Below are positions 17,171 through 25,346 of a stretch of DNA of 64,000 nt, in pieces (the stretch's first letter is position 1; each line of letters begins with the position of its first letter). The notes below the pieces were generated by a model. The model saw only the letters and a list, made by a program, of their open reading frames with translations. It ran no database searches and was not told where the DNA came from. This DNA is from Gottfriedia sp049568075 (GTDB lineage: Bacteria; Bacillota; Bacilli; Bacillales; Bacillaceae_G): the NCBI GenBank assembly GCA_049568075.1, contig CP144911.1, one strand, 5' to 3'. Made by a program: the position numbers and the translations under genes.

Positions 17171-18211
17171 TTATAAATAGATCACTTTCTTTTCTTTACT
17201 ACTTTTCAGTGCTGCTTCAATGATTTTAATAACAGATAACCCTTCTATACCTGTAACGGGAGCATTGGAACCATTTAGAATACTTTCAGCAATTTTCTTG
17301 TAATATGTTGTATACGAACCTGGAATTGTTTCAATCGTTTCTTCTATTTCTTTTTCTCCGTCAACGGTATAGAGCTTTCCATAGAATTGTGGTTCATCCA
17401 TTCCCCATGTTTGTACAGTAGGCTTTTTACCTTCTTTAAGTGCATCTTCTTGTCCATCTAATCCATACTTTATAAAGCTCCCTTTGTTTCCATGAACTTG
17501 AAAGCGTGGTCCGTTACTTGGGATGATGGAACCAGAATGTAAGATTACACGTAGTTTGTTATATCCTAAAATGATATGGAAATAATCATCTGTTTCTGCA
17601 TTTTCTCTTTGTGCAAACACATCCGCTGAGATGAATTGAGGTTGTCCAAAAAGACTTAAAGCTTGATCAATTAAATGCGAACCTAAATCATATAACATAC
17701 CAGAACCAGGACCTTGCTTTTCTCTCCATCGATTTCTTACTTCTGGTCTATATCGGTCAAAATGAACTTGATATGTATTGATTTCTCCTAATACACCTTC
17801 ATTTATTAATTTTTTAACAGTTAAAAAGTCATTATCCCATCTTCTATTATGATAAACGCTTAGTACTCGATTCTTTTCTTCAGCAATCTTGATTAACTCT
17901 TCTGCTTCCCATGTTTCCACGACCATCGGTTTTTCTAAAATGACATGTTTACCAGCTTCTAAACTTTGTTTTGCCATTTCATAATGCATACTACTTGGCG
18001 TAGTAATGACAACTAAGTCAATTAATTCATCTTTTAGTACTTCATCTAAACTACATACTACCTCTACATCTCCTAAATCTCTTTGGACATCTTCCTTTTT
18101 TGAACTAACAACTTTTGTTAATTCAAATTCTTCTAGAACACTAATAAATGGTGCATGAAACGTAGCTCCTGAAAAACCATATCCAACTAAACCAACCTTA
18201 ATTTTTTTCAT
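17171..18211 (-). CDS. Gfo/Idh/MocA oxidoreductase, IolW (scyllo-inositol dehydrogenase)-like
   Basis: 346 residues. The N-terminal Rossmann fold begins VGLVGYGFSGATFHAPF, the form seen in IolW/YvaA scyllo-inositol dehydrogenases; the catalytic EKP is in VILEKPMV near residue 94, and the C-terminal domain contains YDLGSHLIDQALSLFG with the active-site His. NAD(P)-dependent oxidation/reduction of an inositol or sugar is inferred. The frame opens at GTG 18226, but ATG 18211 follows GAGAGGG by 6 nt. It overlaps the upstream deoR gene by 14 nt. Confidence 0.85.
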   Translation of the reverse strand: MKKIKVGLVGYGFSGATFHAPFISVLEEFELTKVVSSKKEDVQRDLGDVEVVCSLDEVLKDELIDLVVITTPSSMHYEMAKQSLEAGKHVILEKPMVVETWEAEELIKIAEEKNRVLSVYHNRRWDNDFLTVKKLINEGVLGEINTYQVHFDRYRPEVRNRWREKQGPGSGMLYDLGSHLIDQALSLFGQPQFISADVFAQRENAETDDYFHIILGYNKLRVILHSGSIIPSNGPRFQVHGNKGSFIKYGLDGQEDALKEGKKPTVQTWGMDEPQFYGKLYTVDGEKEIEETIETIPGSYTTYYKKIAESILNGSNAPVTGIEGLSVIKIIEAALKSSKEKKVIYL

Positions 18212-18986
18212 CTGAGACCCTCTCACTTTCCTCTTCTTCTAAACTAATTAAATGAATATTGTACTCGATTATTTTTCTTTTAAATTCTTCATCTGGATCT
18301 TTGTCTGTAATAATGATGTCGATCCCCTTCATATCACTTACCTTGTGCAGAAATACTTTTTCAAACTTTGTATGATCTGCTAATAAAACTACTTGTTTTG
18401 CAGAACTGATCATTTTTTTCTTTAAAAACGATTCCTCTTCATCAGGTGAAGTTATTCCGTCTGCGCTAATTCCACAAGCACCAAGAAATAGCTGATCAAC
18501 TTTGTAGTCATTTAATGTTTCAATTGTCCTAGGGCCAACTAAATTTCTATTTTTCCGATTAAATTTTCCTGGTAGCATAAAGGTTTGAATTTCTTCATAC
18601 TCACCTAATAAATCTACTATATCAATTGAATTTGTAATCACATTAACTTGTTTGCCTGACATAAATTTTGACATGAGAGCACAAGTTGAGGATGTATCCA
18701 TCAATAAGTCACTAGTTTCGCGAATAAGTAATGATGCTCTTTGCGCAATTTTCTCCTTGCCTTCAGTGGCATTTCGTTCTTTATAATCGGTTAAATTTCG
18801 ATTAGAAGTTGGAAGTGTTGCTCCACCTTTAATTCGGATAATTTCCCCGCGTTCTTCAAGTTTAACGAGATCTCTTCTTGCTGTATCCTTTGAAACGCTA
18901 AGCATATTACATATTTCTTCTAAAGTAATCTCATTATTTGAAGCCAAATACTTTATTATCAAAGCTAATCTTTGTTCTTGATACAT
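18198..18986 (-). CDS. DeoR/GlpR family transcriptional regulator
   Basis: 262 residues. The N-terminal winged helix-turn-helix (residues 1-57, ISLEEICNMLSVSKDTARRD-type recognition helix: VSKDTARRDLVKLEERG) is followed by the DeoR sugar-phosphate-sensor domain with the conserved DTSST near residue 99 and FLGACGISADGI near 163. First gene of a three-gene operon with an IolW-like dehydrogenase and a UPF0303 protein, so it probably represses its own operon until a phosphorylated sugar or inositol derivative binds. AAAGGGG precedes ATG 18986. Confidence 0.88.
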   Translation of the reverse strand: MYQEQRLALIIKYLASNNEITLEEICNMLSVSKDTARRDLVKLEERGEIIRIKGGATLPTSNRNLTDYKERNATEGKEKIAQRASLLIRETSDLLMDTSSTCALMSKFMSGKQVNVITNSIDIVDLLGEYEEIQTFMLPGKFNRKNRNLVGPRTIETLNDYKVDQLFLGACGISADGITSPDEEESFLKKKMISSAKQVVLLADHTKFEKVFLHKVSDMKGIDIIITDKDPDEEFKRKIIEYNIHLISLEEEESERVSDEKN

Positions 18987-19136
18987 CGTTTAGAGCCCCT
19001 TTATCTATTCCCTTAAGATTGAATTCTAAAGCTATTATATATAATTAATTTAATGATTACCACAAAAAAACTTAAAAAACTTAATTTAATTACGTTATTT
19101 AAGTTCACTTAAAGATTATATGTAACAAAAAGTAAA

Positions 19137-19166
19137 AAAAGACGGTATTAAACTTTACCGTCTTTA
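19137..19166 (-). terminator. Terminator of the 19176 gene
   Basis: AAAGACGGTA / TACCGTCTTTTTTT stem-loop on the minus strand, 10 bp after the stop at 19176. Confidence 0.8.
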
Positions 19167-19175
19167 AAACCTGTT

Positions 19176-19586
19176 TTATAAAAATTTAATTTGGTGGAAT
19201 ATATGATTTTTTCCATTCCATTCGATTATAAATTCTTCAATCCCTAAAACTGCAGTTTCTGGTTTTGATACTTGATGATCAATCCATTTCTTAAGTTTAG
19301 GTAATACATCATTATGAAATTGAGATTTCGCCTTCTCTGGATATATAGTTTGGGAGATTGGATAGAAATAAATTCGAATATCCTTGTCTCTATTACAAGT
19401 AACAGAAGCTACAACAGTACCGCTGATTTGTGGTGGTCTTGCACAACGATTATCAAATTCAAACTTTCTTGTTAGGCCAAATATAACACTAGCCTCTTCT
19501 TTACTAGGAAGATTCAACTTTATTTGTTTTCTATTTGCAGCATATGTTTCAATTTTATTAAGATTTCTAAAAAAAACAATCTTCAA
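19176..19586 (-). CDS. Hypothetical protein, 136 aa
   Basis: Not recognised. An a/b protein with no signal peptide or membrane segment; it contains ASVIFGLTRKFEFDNRCARPP, a strand IRIYFYPIS, a helix with VLPKLKKWIDHQ and a C-terminal FIIEWNGKNHIFHQIKF. TTG at 19586 is preceded by AGGAGG with 7-nt spacing and was preferred to the upstream ATG at 19616, which has no ribosome site. Monocistronic with its own terminator. Confidence 0.65.
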   Translation of the reverse strand: MKIVFFRNLNKIETYAANRKQIKLNLPSKEEASVIFGLTRKFEFDNRCARPPQISGTVVASVTCNRDKDIRIYFYPISQTIYPEKAKSQFHNDVLPKLKKWIDHQVSKPETAVLGIEEFIIEWNGKNHIFHQIKFL

Positions 19587-19761
19587 TTTTGCACCTCCTA
19601 ATAATAACCACAACAAATATAATTTCTACTTCATTTAATTTATGCCTCTACTAATAATCATATTGACCTACTTGGAAATAATCACAATAAAAAATATCGA
19701 CAAAAATGTGGATTTATGTTCAAAACTAGTAAACTATTTGAGTAATGATTGGAATTAAGTC

Positions 19762-20092
19762 AGTGAACCACTCCCACCACTTAGCTAACGCTTGAAGTGG
19801 GGGCTTCTCGATTTCGTGACGAAAGCAACCTTTCATCTCCACGAGCGTTACTTCCCACAGTTCCTGCGGTAGATGTCCAACGAATGGAGGTTCTTTCGTT
19901 ACCTTAGTTATTTTACGAGTAGAAGGGTGACTGGCTTGGTTTTCGCACTATGTCATATTTGTCCACTCAATCTTATATAGCTACTGATCAACATATAACC
20001 ATATGTTTTTCGATCGTCAAAAGGCAATTCATCTCCCACCTACCGTTGGGCTAAAGTCCTTCACACGCTTGAGGAAGGAGACTTATATTCAA
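19762..20092 (-). mobile_element. tnpB-less IS200/IS605-derived element with omega-RNA-like right end
   Basis: A block of about 330 bp with higher G+C than its surroundings. Read on the minus strand, the left end (about 20092) has a hairpin CCTTC...GAAGG and AGCCCAACGGTAGGTGGGAG, and the right end (19762-19810) has AAGCCCCCACTTCAAGC and TTAGCTAAGTGGTGGGAG forming a subterminal hairpin, then TTCAC. These are the kinds of ends found on IS200/IS605 elements carrying tnpB, where the right end is also the 3' scaffold of the guide (omega) RNA. No tnpA or tnpB reading frame remains. Exact boundaries are uncertain by a few bases. Confidence 0.65.
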
Positions 20093-20120
20093 AGGAGAAG
20101 TACTAAATCCCTTTAATATT

Positions 20121-20240
20121 TTATCCACTTATCATTGACTCAACTAATTTCCAAAGAAAATTTCCAACTAACAACGACAATCCAAGATACAGTACAAAAA
20201 TGAGAAGTACTACTAAGAACCGTTTTAACTTATTGAACAT
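20121..20240 (-). CDS. 39-aa single-helix membrane protein
   Basis: Short gene: MFNKLKRFLVVLLIFVLY, a helix of about 20 hydrophobic residues, then LWKLVESMISG. A GGGGG-type ribosome site lies six bases before ATG 20240. Positive-inside charge pattern (KLKR before the helix). Function unknown; it sits between RtcB and the IS605-derived element. Its size, site and amphipathic tail support expression, but there is no family match I can name. Confidence 0.5.
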   Translation of the reverse strand: MFNKLKRFLVVLLIFVLYLGLSLLVGNFLWKLVESMISG

Positions 20241-20339
20241 AGTATTCCCCCATTTTGTAAAAGAATAGGTGTCAAATTAAGTAGATTTATATAATTTTAT
20301 ACTGATAATGAGGAGAAAGAACTTAAAATATAAATTAAA

Positions 20340-20362
20340 ATAACCTCTCATAATAGAGAGGT
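20340..20362 (-). terminator. Terminator overlapping the rtcB stop
   Basis: ACCTCTC / GAGAGGT stem (20343-20349 with 20355-20361) directly after the rtcB stop codon, followed by TTATTTTAATTT on the minus strand. Confidence 0.65.
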
Positions 20363-21480
20363 CATTTATCAGCTTTGAGATTATAAACCGGTTTCATGTA
20401 GAAATCGATCTCAATCTGTTCAGTAATATTTTCTAATATTAATTTAGGCTTTTTATATACCATTGGTGATTCATCGACTGTATGTTTGTTAACAGAGGTT
20501 GTATATACGCCCTTCATTGCTTTTTGATAAACATCTAAGTCGACTTTATAAGCAGCGTCTGTTCGACTCATAATTCGTCCTGCCCCGTGTGGTGCTGAAT
20601 AATTGTACTCAATTGAACTTTTACCTTTTCCTACAACACATCCATATGCCATATTAAACGGGATGATTATTTCTTCACCCTCACTAGCTGATATTGCGCC
20701 TTTTCTTAGAATATTGTTTTGAAGGTCGATATAATTATGTACCGATTCAATTTTTTTAATTGAATCAAAATCAAGTTTAAAATATTTTTCAATGATGATT
20801 TTAGCAATTGTTTCTCTATTTAACGAAGCGAAATGTTGAGCAATTGATAGATCTCTTAAATATGCATCCTTGTCTTCCTGTTTTGATAAATATTCGAATC
20901 CTTTGTAATTTTCACCGAATAATTGTTTCATATTTTCTTTAGCGACATTCATATGATGTTTTGCAATTTCAAATCCGAAATTTCTTGAACCTGTATGGAT
21001 TACAAGCCAAAAATGATTATTCTCATCTTTATCAATTTCGATAAAATGATTTCCAGAACCTAGCGTTGCAATACTATTCATTACATACATATAGTTCAGA
21101 TTAAGTCTCTCAATCGCTTCTGCAATTTCTACCGGTTCAATCACCGGTTCCTCATGAATATTTGAACCTATCGGGATATTTTTTCGGATGAACTTATCAA
21201 GTTTTTCACTCTTTATTGATTTCATACGCCCGAGATGGTATGCACTAACTCCACATCCAATATCTACACCGACGATCGAAGGAATAATAAAATCATTCAA
21301 CGTCATCGTAAAACCTACCATGACGCCTCCACTAGATATATGACAATCTGGCATGACAACAATGTTTGAATTTGCAAAGCATTCAGTATCCAAAATTGTT
21401 TTTAATCGTGTAATGACATTTGTATCAACATAATCAAGTAGTATTTTTCCATTATTGTGTTTTCCATTGAATTCTAACAT
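20362..21480 (-). CDS. rtcB: RtcB family RNA-splicing ligase
   Basis: GTP-dependent, Mn-dependent RNA ligase that joins 2',3'-cyclic phosphate or 3'-phosphate ends to 5'-OH ends. 372 residues, the shorter bacterial form. Metal-binding Cys is in GVDIGCGV near residue 77, metal His residues in GSGNHFIE (near 143) and HTGSRNFG (near 164), and the guanylylated His is in SAPHGAGRIMSR (near 303). GAGGATC precedes ATG 21480. Stands alone, without the archease or RtcA partner seen in some genomes; role probably RNA repair (inference). Confidence 0.9.
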   Translation of the reverse strand: MLEFNGKHNNGKILLDYVDTNVITRLKTILDTECFANSNIVVMPDCHISSGGVMVGFTMTLNDFIIPSIVGVDIGCGVSAYHLGRMKSIKSEKLDKFIRKNIPIGSNIHEEPVIEPVEIAEAIERLNLNYMYVMNSIATLGSGNHFIEIDKDENNHFWLVIHTGSRNFGFEIAKHHMNVAKENMKQLFGENYKGFEYLSKQEDKDAYLRDLSIAQHFASLNRETIAKIIIEKYFKLDFDSIKKIESVHNYIDLQNNILRKGAISASEGEEIIIPFNMAYGCVVGKGKSSIEYNYSAPHGAGRIMSRTDAAYKVDLDVYQKAMKGVYTTSVNKHTVDESPMVYKKPKLILENITEQIEIDFYMKPVYNLKADK

Positions 21481-21743
21481 GCATGATCCTCACTTGTGTT
21501 TTTCTAAAACTGCTTTTAAATAAAGTCACGTCCAATAACCATTTAGTGGAAATAACTTAGAAATATTATATCATCTCTCATTCTACGATTCTTTAATTTC
21601 CTGAAAAATAAAGAATGATAGATATCTTTCACCCTATTCAATTACAGCAATTTTTAGAAGAATACTAAATAGAAATATCGAGTATAAAACTACTTCTTTC
21701 CTTTTTTACAATCAGTTATCTCTAATCAAGTATTAGACTAACA

Positions 21744-22298
21744 TTAATTCCATATTCTTTTTACTTCAACTAATGATTCGCCCTCAAAGGTTAATTTATA
21801 AATATCCGGCATAGCAAGTTCATTCCAAAAATTGAAATCATATTTTTGATCAAAATAATTCATAATTAGTACCATCAAATTACCATGCGTACCAATAACA
21901 ATATTTTTACCGGAATAATTTTTTAATAGTTTAGTAATAGCTTCTATTCCTCTTTTTTGGGCTGTATAATTTGACTCTCCACCATTCAACGATTGATTAA
22001 AGTCCATCCAAACTTCTCTTATTACTTTTTCAAAATCCTCAACAGGCTCTAGTGATAGGAGTCGCTCTTTAAAATTTTCTTCTATTATAATTTCTAAATT
22101 TAATGGTTTGGCTATCTCTTCAACGGTTTGAATTGCACGTTTATATGGACTTGAAATTACGAAGTCGATCTTTTCTTTTAATAGTAGTTTAGTAACAATA
22201 ATTGCATCAGTAAATCCTCTATTAGATAAAGGTCGGCCCAATTCATCAGGAGTATAAATTGAATGCGCATGTCTGACTATGTATAAGTTCGTTAACAT
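21744..22298 (-). CDS. Histidine phosphatase (phosphoglycerate mutase-like) family protein
   Basis: 184 residues. The phosphohistidine RHG-type motif reads IVRHAHS (RHAH) near residue 8, followed by LSNRGFTDA, the SSPYKRAIQT Arg segment near 49 and the second catalytic His in VIGTHGN near 143. Phosphatase acting on a small phosphate ester is inferred. The frame opens at ATG 22328, but ATG 22298 is nine bases after AAGGAG and begins the family domain. No operon partner. Confidence 0.82.
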   Translation of the reverse strand: MLTNLYIVRHAHSIYTPDELGRPLSNRGFTDAIIVTKLLLKEKIDFVISSPYKRAIQTVEEIAKPLNLEIIIEENFKERLLSLEPVEDFEKVIREVWMDFNQSLNGGESNYTAQKRGIEAITKLLKNYSGKNIVIGTHGNLMVLIMNYFDQKYDFNFWNELAMPDIYKLTFEGESLVEVKRIWN

Positions 22299-22415
22299 TT
22301 GGCACAACTCCTTATATATCAACTTCATAGTTATATAACTTCGATTTATTAAAAGAATACATTTAAATAATTTTACTTAAACTAAACAGTAAAAATTAAC
22401 ACAAGGTGTGAATAG

Positions 22416-22985
22416 ATGAAAAAAATATATATTACAACTATTTTGAGCACTTTCATTTTTTTAAGTACTTCTCAGTTAACGCTAGCAGAAAAGTTGAATG
22501 AAGTTTCTTCAACACTTACAGTTCAAGTTAGCCCTACAGCTGACCCCTCTGGAGAAACTGGTCAACCTATTAAAGGCGCTAGAGTTATTGTAATCAATTC
22601 ATTAGGTAAAGTTTTAGGTACGGAATTAACAGATTCAAATGGAATTGCAAAAATTAATGTAACAGTGAAGAAGGACCCTCTTTTTCCGAAGAAGCAAATG
22701 GGGGAGGTTACAATAATTACTGTAGCAAACGGATATAATGAACAGATCGACTTTAGTGTACCAATAAATGAATTCAATGATCATATGGCTAAAGACTCGG
22801 TGTCACTATTGCAAGTGGATCCAAAAAGAAGAAATGAACCACGTTTTACCAATGGTTCGTATCATCGGTTAACCGTTTTTGAAATGTTAGATGATTATGC
22901 TAAGAAGGTCGGATTAACAAAACAAAATATTACGGTGAATCCAGGTGCAGAACCACCTTGGGGACCAAATTTGAAAAAACAGTAA
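22416..22985 (+). CDS. Secreted protein with carboxypeptidase-regulatory-like beta-sandwich domain
   Basis: 189 residues. Signal peptide 1-24 (KK n-region, cleavage after LTLA). Residues about 30-125 look like a transthyretin/CarboxypepD-regulatory fold: QPIKGARVIVINSLGKVLG, ELTDSNGIAKINV, EVTIITVANGYNEQ. The C-terminal 60 residues are not recognised and end in PWGPNLKKQ. Probably an extracellular surface-binding protein. AAGGTGTGA precedes the ATG; terminator downstream. Confidence 0.72.
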   Translation: MKKIYITTILSTFIFLSTSQLTLAEKLNEVSSTLTVQVSPTADPSGETGQPIKGARVIVINSLGKVLGTELTDSNGIAKINVTVKKDPLFPKKQMGEVTIITVANGYNEQIDFSVPINEFNDHMAKDSVSLLQVDPKRRNEPRFTNGSYHRLTVFEMLDDYAKKVGLTKQNITVNPGAEPPWGPNLKKQ

Positions 22986-23017
22986 GATTGAACAATTTCA
23001 TTTTTATTTATAGTTTA

Positions 23018-23054
23018 TTATTATAAAATAGACTGTTTCCACTTAACAGTCTAT
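23018..23054. terminator. Bidirectional terminator between convergent genes
   Basis: AAAATAGACTGTT / AACAGTCTATTTT stem with a short loop, between the ends of the genes at 22985 and 23097. Confidence 0.75.
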
Positions 23055-23096
23055 TTTAAACTTATATTCATTAATTCTAAAGTGTTAAAACGTAAT

Positions 23097-23795
23097 TCAA
23101 GCTAGAACTAAATCTGAATAACAAAACCTAGTTTCTCCTGTATAAACATCAGCAATTAGCTTCTTTTCTCCAATGCCAAACTGGATAGGATATTTAAAAA
23201 TAGGACCATCAAATACAAATGAATGGTATTCTCCATTCTCACCACAAGGATCAACCTCTTTTGGGAGTTGGTTGATTAAATGATAGTCTATTTCTTTACC
23301 AGAAAATTCTTCTGATAATCTAGTTAAATCAACACAAGTAATAATCGTTTTATAGCCTAAGGAAATAAAGCGTTCAATCACATTTGTCGTCCCTTCACCC
23401 CATAAAGGAAAGATTGGATTAATGCCTAATGGTTTAACCATTTCCTCTCGATACTTTCGTATGTCTTCAAGAAATAAATCTCCAAATGCAATATTTTCAA
23501 TCCCTTGTTCCTTTAGCTCTAAATTTACCTTTGTCATAATTTCTTGATATTTTTGATTAGAACAATTTTCCGGAATCCAAATTTTCTTTAATGGTATACC
23601 GATTGAATCTGCTTGTGCCTCCAATAATTCAACCCTAACTCCATGAATGCTCGTACGATTGAATCCTTCAGTAACTGATGCGATTAGTACTACTACTTCA
23701 AATTCATCAGAATGCAAAAGATCATGCAATGCCAATGTTGAATCTTTACCACTAAATGATACTGCTATTTTTTTCTTATTAATTGCGATTACCAC
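23097..23795 (-). CDS. Dph6-related PP-loop ATP pyrophosphatase
   Basis: Predicted adenylating amide ligase-type enzyme of the Dph6 (diphthine-ammonia ligase) superfamily; bacterial members have unknown substrates. 232 residues from GTG 23795. The PP-loop reads SFSGKDST, with one Gly less than the usual SGGKDS; further family motifs are ENIAFGDLFLEDIRKYRE near 100 and DPCGENGEYHSFVFDGP near 182. AAAGG lies too close to GTG 23795 to serve it; it is better placed (8 nt) for an ATT codon at 23783 that would give MNKKKIAVSFSG, the family's usual start. Confidence 0.83.
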   Translation of the reverse strand: MVIAINKKKIAVSFSGKDSTLALHDLLHSDEFEVVVLIASVTEGFNRTSIHGVRVELLEAQADSIGIPLKKIWIPENCSNQKYQEIMTKVNLELKEQGIENIAFGDLFLEDIRKYREEMVKPLGINPIFPLWGEGTTNVIERFISLGYKTIITCVDLTRLSEEFSGKEIDYHLINQLPKEVDPCGENGEYHSFVFDGPIFKYPIQFGIGEKKLIADVYTGETRFCYSDLVLA

Positions 23796-24011
23796 CTTTT
23801 TTATAAACTATTCTATTAATTAATAATTTTAAGAGTCTCCTATTTGAAATAGGTTCCATCATCTTCCATAAAAAATTATAGCATTTTTCAATCAATTAAA
23901 ATTGATTTAAATAACATAAAACCGATAATATGATTAATCTTCAAAAAATAAATAATAAATTTTTATAATATGGCTAATAAATAACGAAGAATGATTCACC
24001 GAAAAATAAAA

Positions 24012-24062
24012 TTGACATACAACCATAAGGTGTTATAATTTAAATAACACCTTATGGTTGTA
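24012..24062 (+). promoter_or_regulatory. SigA promoter embedded in a 45-bp inverted repeat
   Basis: TTGACA (24012-24017), 16-bp spacer, TATAAT (24034-24039). A 19-bp inverted repeat (24018-24036 with 24044-24062, 7-bp centre) covers the spacer, the -10 and the start region. This geometry suits a repressor operator and would also form a hairpin at the 5' end of the transcript. Confidence 0.7.
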
Positions 24063-24088
24063 TAAATTATTTATAGGAGGCAACAAGA

Positions 24089-24325
24089 ATGGACAAGCAA
24101 GGTCAAGAAATGTTTTTAAATTTCATTTTACAAAGAGTTCAAGAAGGTAAAGAAGATGAAGCAAGGGAAATTCTTTTAGAAAACTTCAGAAAACAAGATG
24201 AAGGTACTTTTTCATCAGAAGAAGTTCAACAATTTGTTCCTAAGATGATTACTTTATTAAAGCCAGATAAACTTGAGGAAGTTAAAGCAGTTGTAATGCA
24301 ATTCGCTGGAAATTTTGGTAAATAA
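24089..24325 (+). CDS. Small acidic helical protein, 78 aa
   Basis: Not recognised. All-helical, acidic (EGKEDEAREILLENF, KPDKLEEVKAVVMQF), no membrane segment, length 78. AGGAGG precedes the ATG by 8 nt. The promoter directly upstream lies within a 45-bp inverted repeat, so expression is probably tightly controlled; a terminator closes the single-gene unit. It could be a small stress or sporulation-associated protein, but nothing in the sequence shows this. Confidence 0.72.
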   Translation: MDKQGQEMFLNFILQRVQEGKEDEAREILLENFRKQDEGTFSSEEVQQFVPKMITLLKPDKLEEVKAVVMQFAGNFGK

Positions 24326-24328
24326 AAA

Positions 24329-24360
24329 GAAAAAACTCTGTCTATCAGAGTTTTTTCCTT
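24329..24360. terminator. Terminator between convergent genes
   Basis: AAAAACTCTG / CAGAGTTTTTT stem four bases after the stop at 24325; also positioned just beyond the ancestral end (24368) of the convergent minus-strand gene. Confidence 0.75.
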
Positions 24361-24367
24361 TATTTCA

Positions 24368-24768
24368 CTATTTATTTTTTAAAACTTCCCACCAAATAGC
24401 TCCCTTAGCCTTTTCACCTTCAATCGATACTTCTACTTCTCTAAATGCCTTTCAAAAATAAAAAATGAGTATAGTCTATACAATATTGCGATCAGCGCTA
24501 AAACTGATAAATAGATCATCGAATTATCATCAATAAAAAATGATGCGATAAAAACCGCAATTGCTAGTAATGTTAGAAAGTTACCAGAGAAACCATTAAT
24601 TGGTTGATTGTTTAACAAAAGTGTTTTGGCACCTTTTAAATCTTTTGCATAACAATCTTCATGATAAGGAACAACTTGAAAAAACATCGTAACAGTAACG
24701 AGATCTCCTCTAATCCTTATTTCCTTTAAACACCGATCGCAATGGATAGATTTAGTCAAATAACTCAC
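24368..24768 (-). pseudogene. Zinc-ribbon-like two-helix membrane protein with C-terminal frameshift
   Basis: The intact part (24433-24768, 111 residues) begins near GTG 24768 or TTG 24759 (GGGGTGAG upstream), has CDRC and HEDC as a possible zinc site in the first 40 residues, and two membrane helices. It ends FERHLEK at TAG 24433. The next frame from about 24450 has no start but reads AFREVEVSIEGEKAKGAIWW and EVLKNK to TAG at 24368, adjacent to the convergent terminator. This looks like the original C-terminus, lost by a one- or two-base indel near 24450. The shortened protein could still be made. Function unknown. Confidence 0.55.
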
Positions 24769-24932
24769 CCCATACTTTTCAATTCAACTTTAATCATTAA
24801 TTCGACCTTTTTTAACCGTTTCCTCGTAAACGTTAAATATTTCAACAAATAAAAAATAAGAACCATCAATGCTCCTATTTTATACTCCTTATCTCTTTAA
24901 AATATCCCCTTTTTAATACGATATTTTACTAG

Positions 24933-25215
24933 AAGCCTTTTACACTTTGGATTGTTGGACATTTCCATATTACAGTTGGTACACCTGTTGCAATGACATT
25001 TTTCGGATTAACCTTTTGGCTTATTCCGTATTTAACAGGAAAAAAACTAACAAAATCATTCCAAAAATTAGCGTTTATACAGATTTTCACATGGGCTATC
25101 GGTATGTTTTTAATGTCGACTACAATGCATATTCTCGGAATTTATGGTGCTCCTAGAAGAACCTCATACACTGATTATATGGGTCATCCTGCAGCAGCTA
25201 AGTGGTTTTCTGATA
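24933..25215 (+). pseudogene. Fragment of ba3-type cytochrome c oxidase subunit I (C-terminal region)
   Basis: The frame reads PFTLWIVGHFHITVGTPVAM, the heme-copper oxidase helix with HFH heme/copper ligands, then FFGLTFWLIPYLTGKKL, TMHILGIYGAPRRTSYTDY and MGHPAAAKWF, all typical of subunit I of b(a/o)3-type oxidases. It is closed upstream by TAG at 24930 and lacks the first two thirds of the gene; it stops abruptly near 25215, where the sequence becomes the reverse-oriented start of a nitrite reductase gene. Not functional. Confidence 0.75.
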
Positions 25216-25322
25216 TCTCCAATTATTGTGATCTCAAATAAATTTTTATTTCTTTTTAGAATTTCTTCTATACAACGAACTCCTGCCATTCCATTTCCAA
25301 TCATCAATAATTTTCTTTTCAT
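25215..25322 (-). pseudogene. 5' fragment of assimilatory nitrite reductase large subunit gene (nasD/nirB)
   Basis: From ATG 25322 (GGGGG ribosome site nine bases upstream) the frame reads MKRKLLMIGNGMAGVRCIEE and ILKRNKNLFEITIIGD, the FAD-binding N-terminus of NasD/NirB. Similarity ends near 25215 at the join with the oxidase fragment. The promoter region with an FNR-like box remains upstream. Confidence 0.75.
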
Positions 25323-25346
25323 CGCTACTGTCCCCCAAATACTAAT

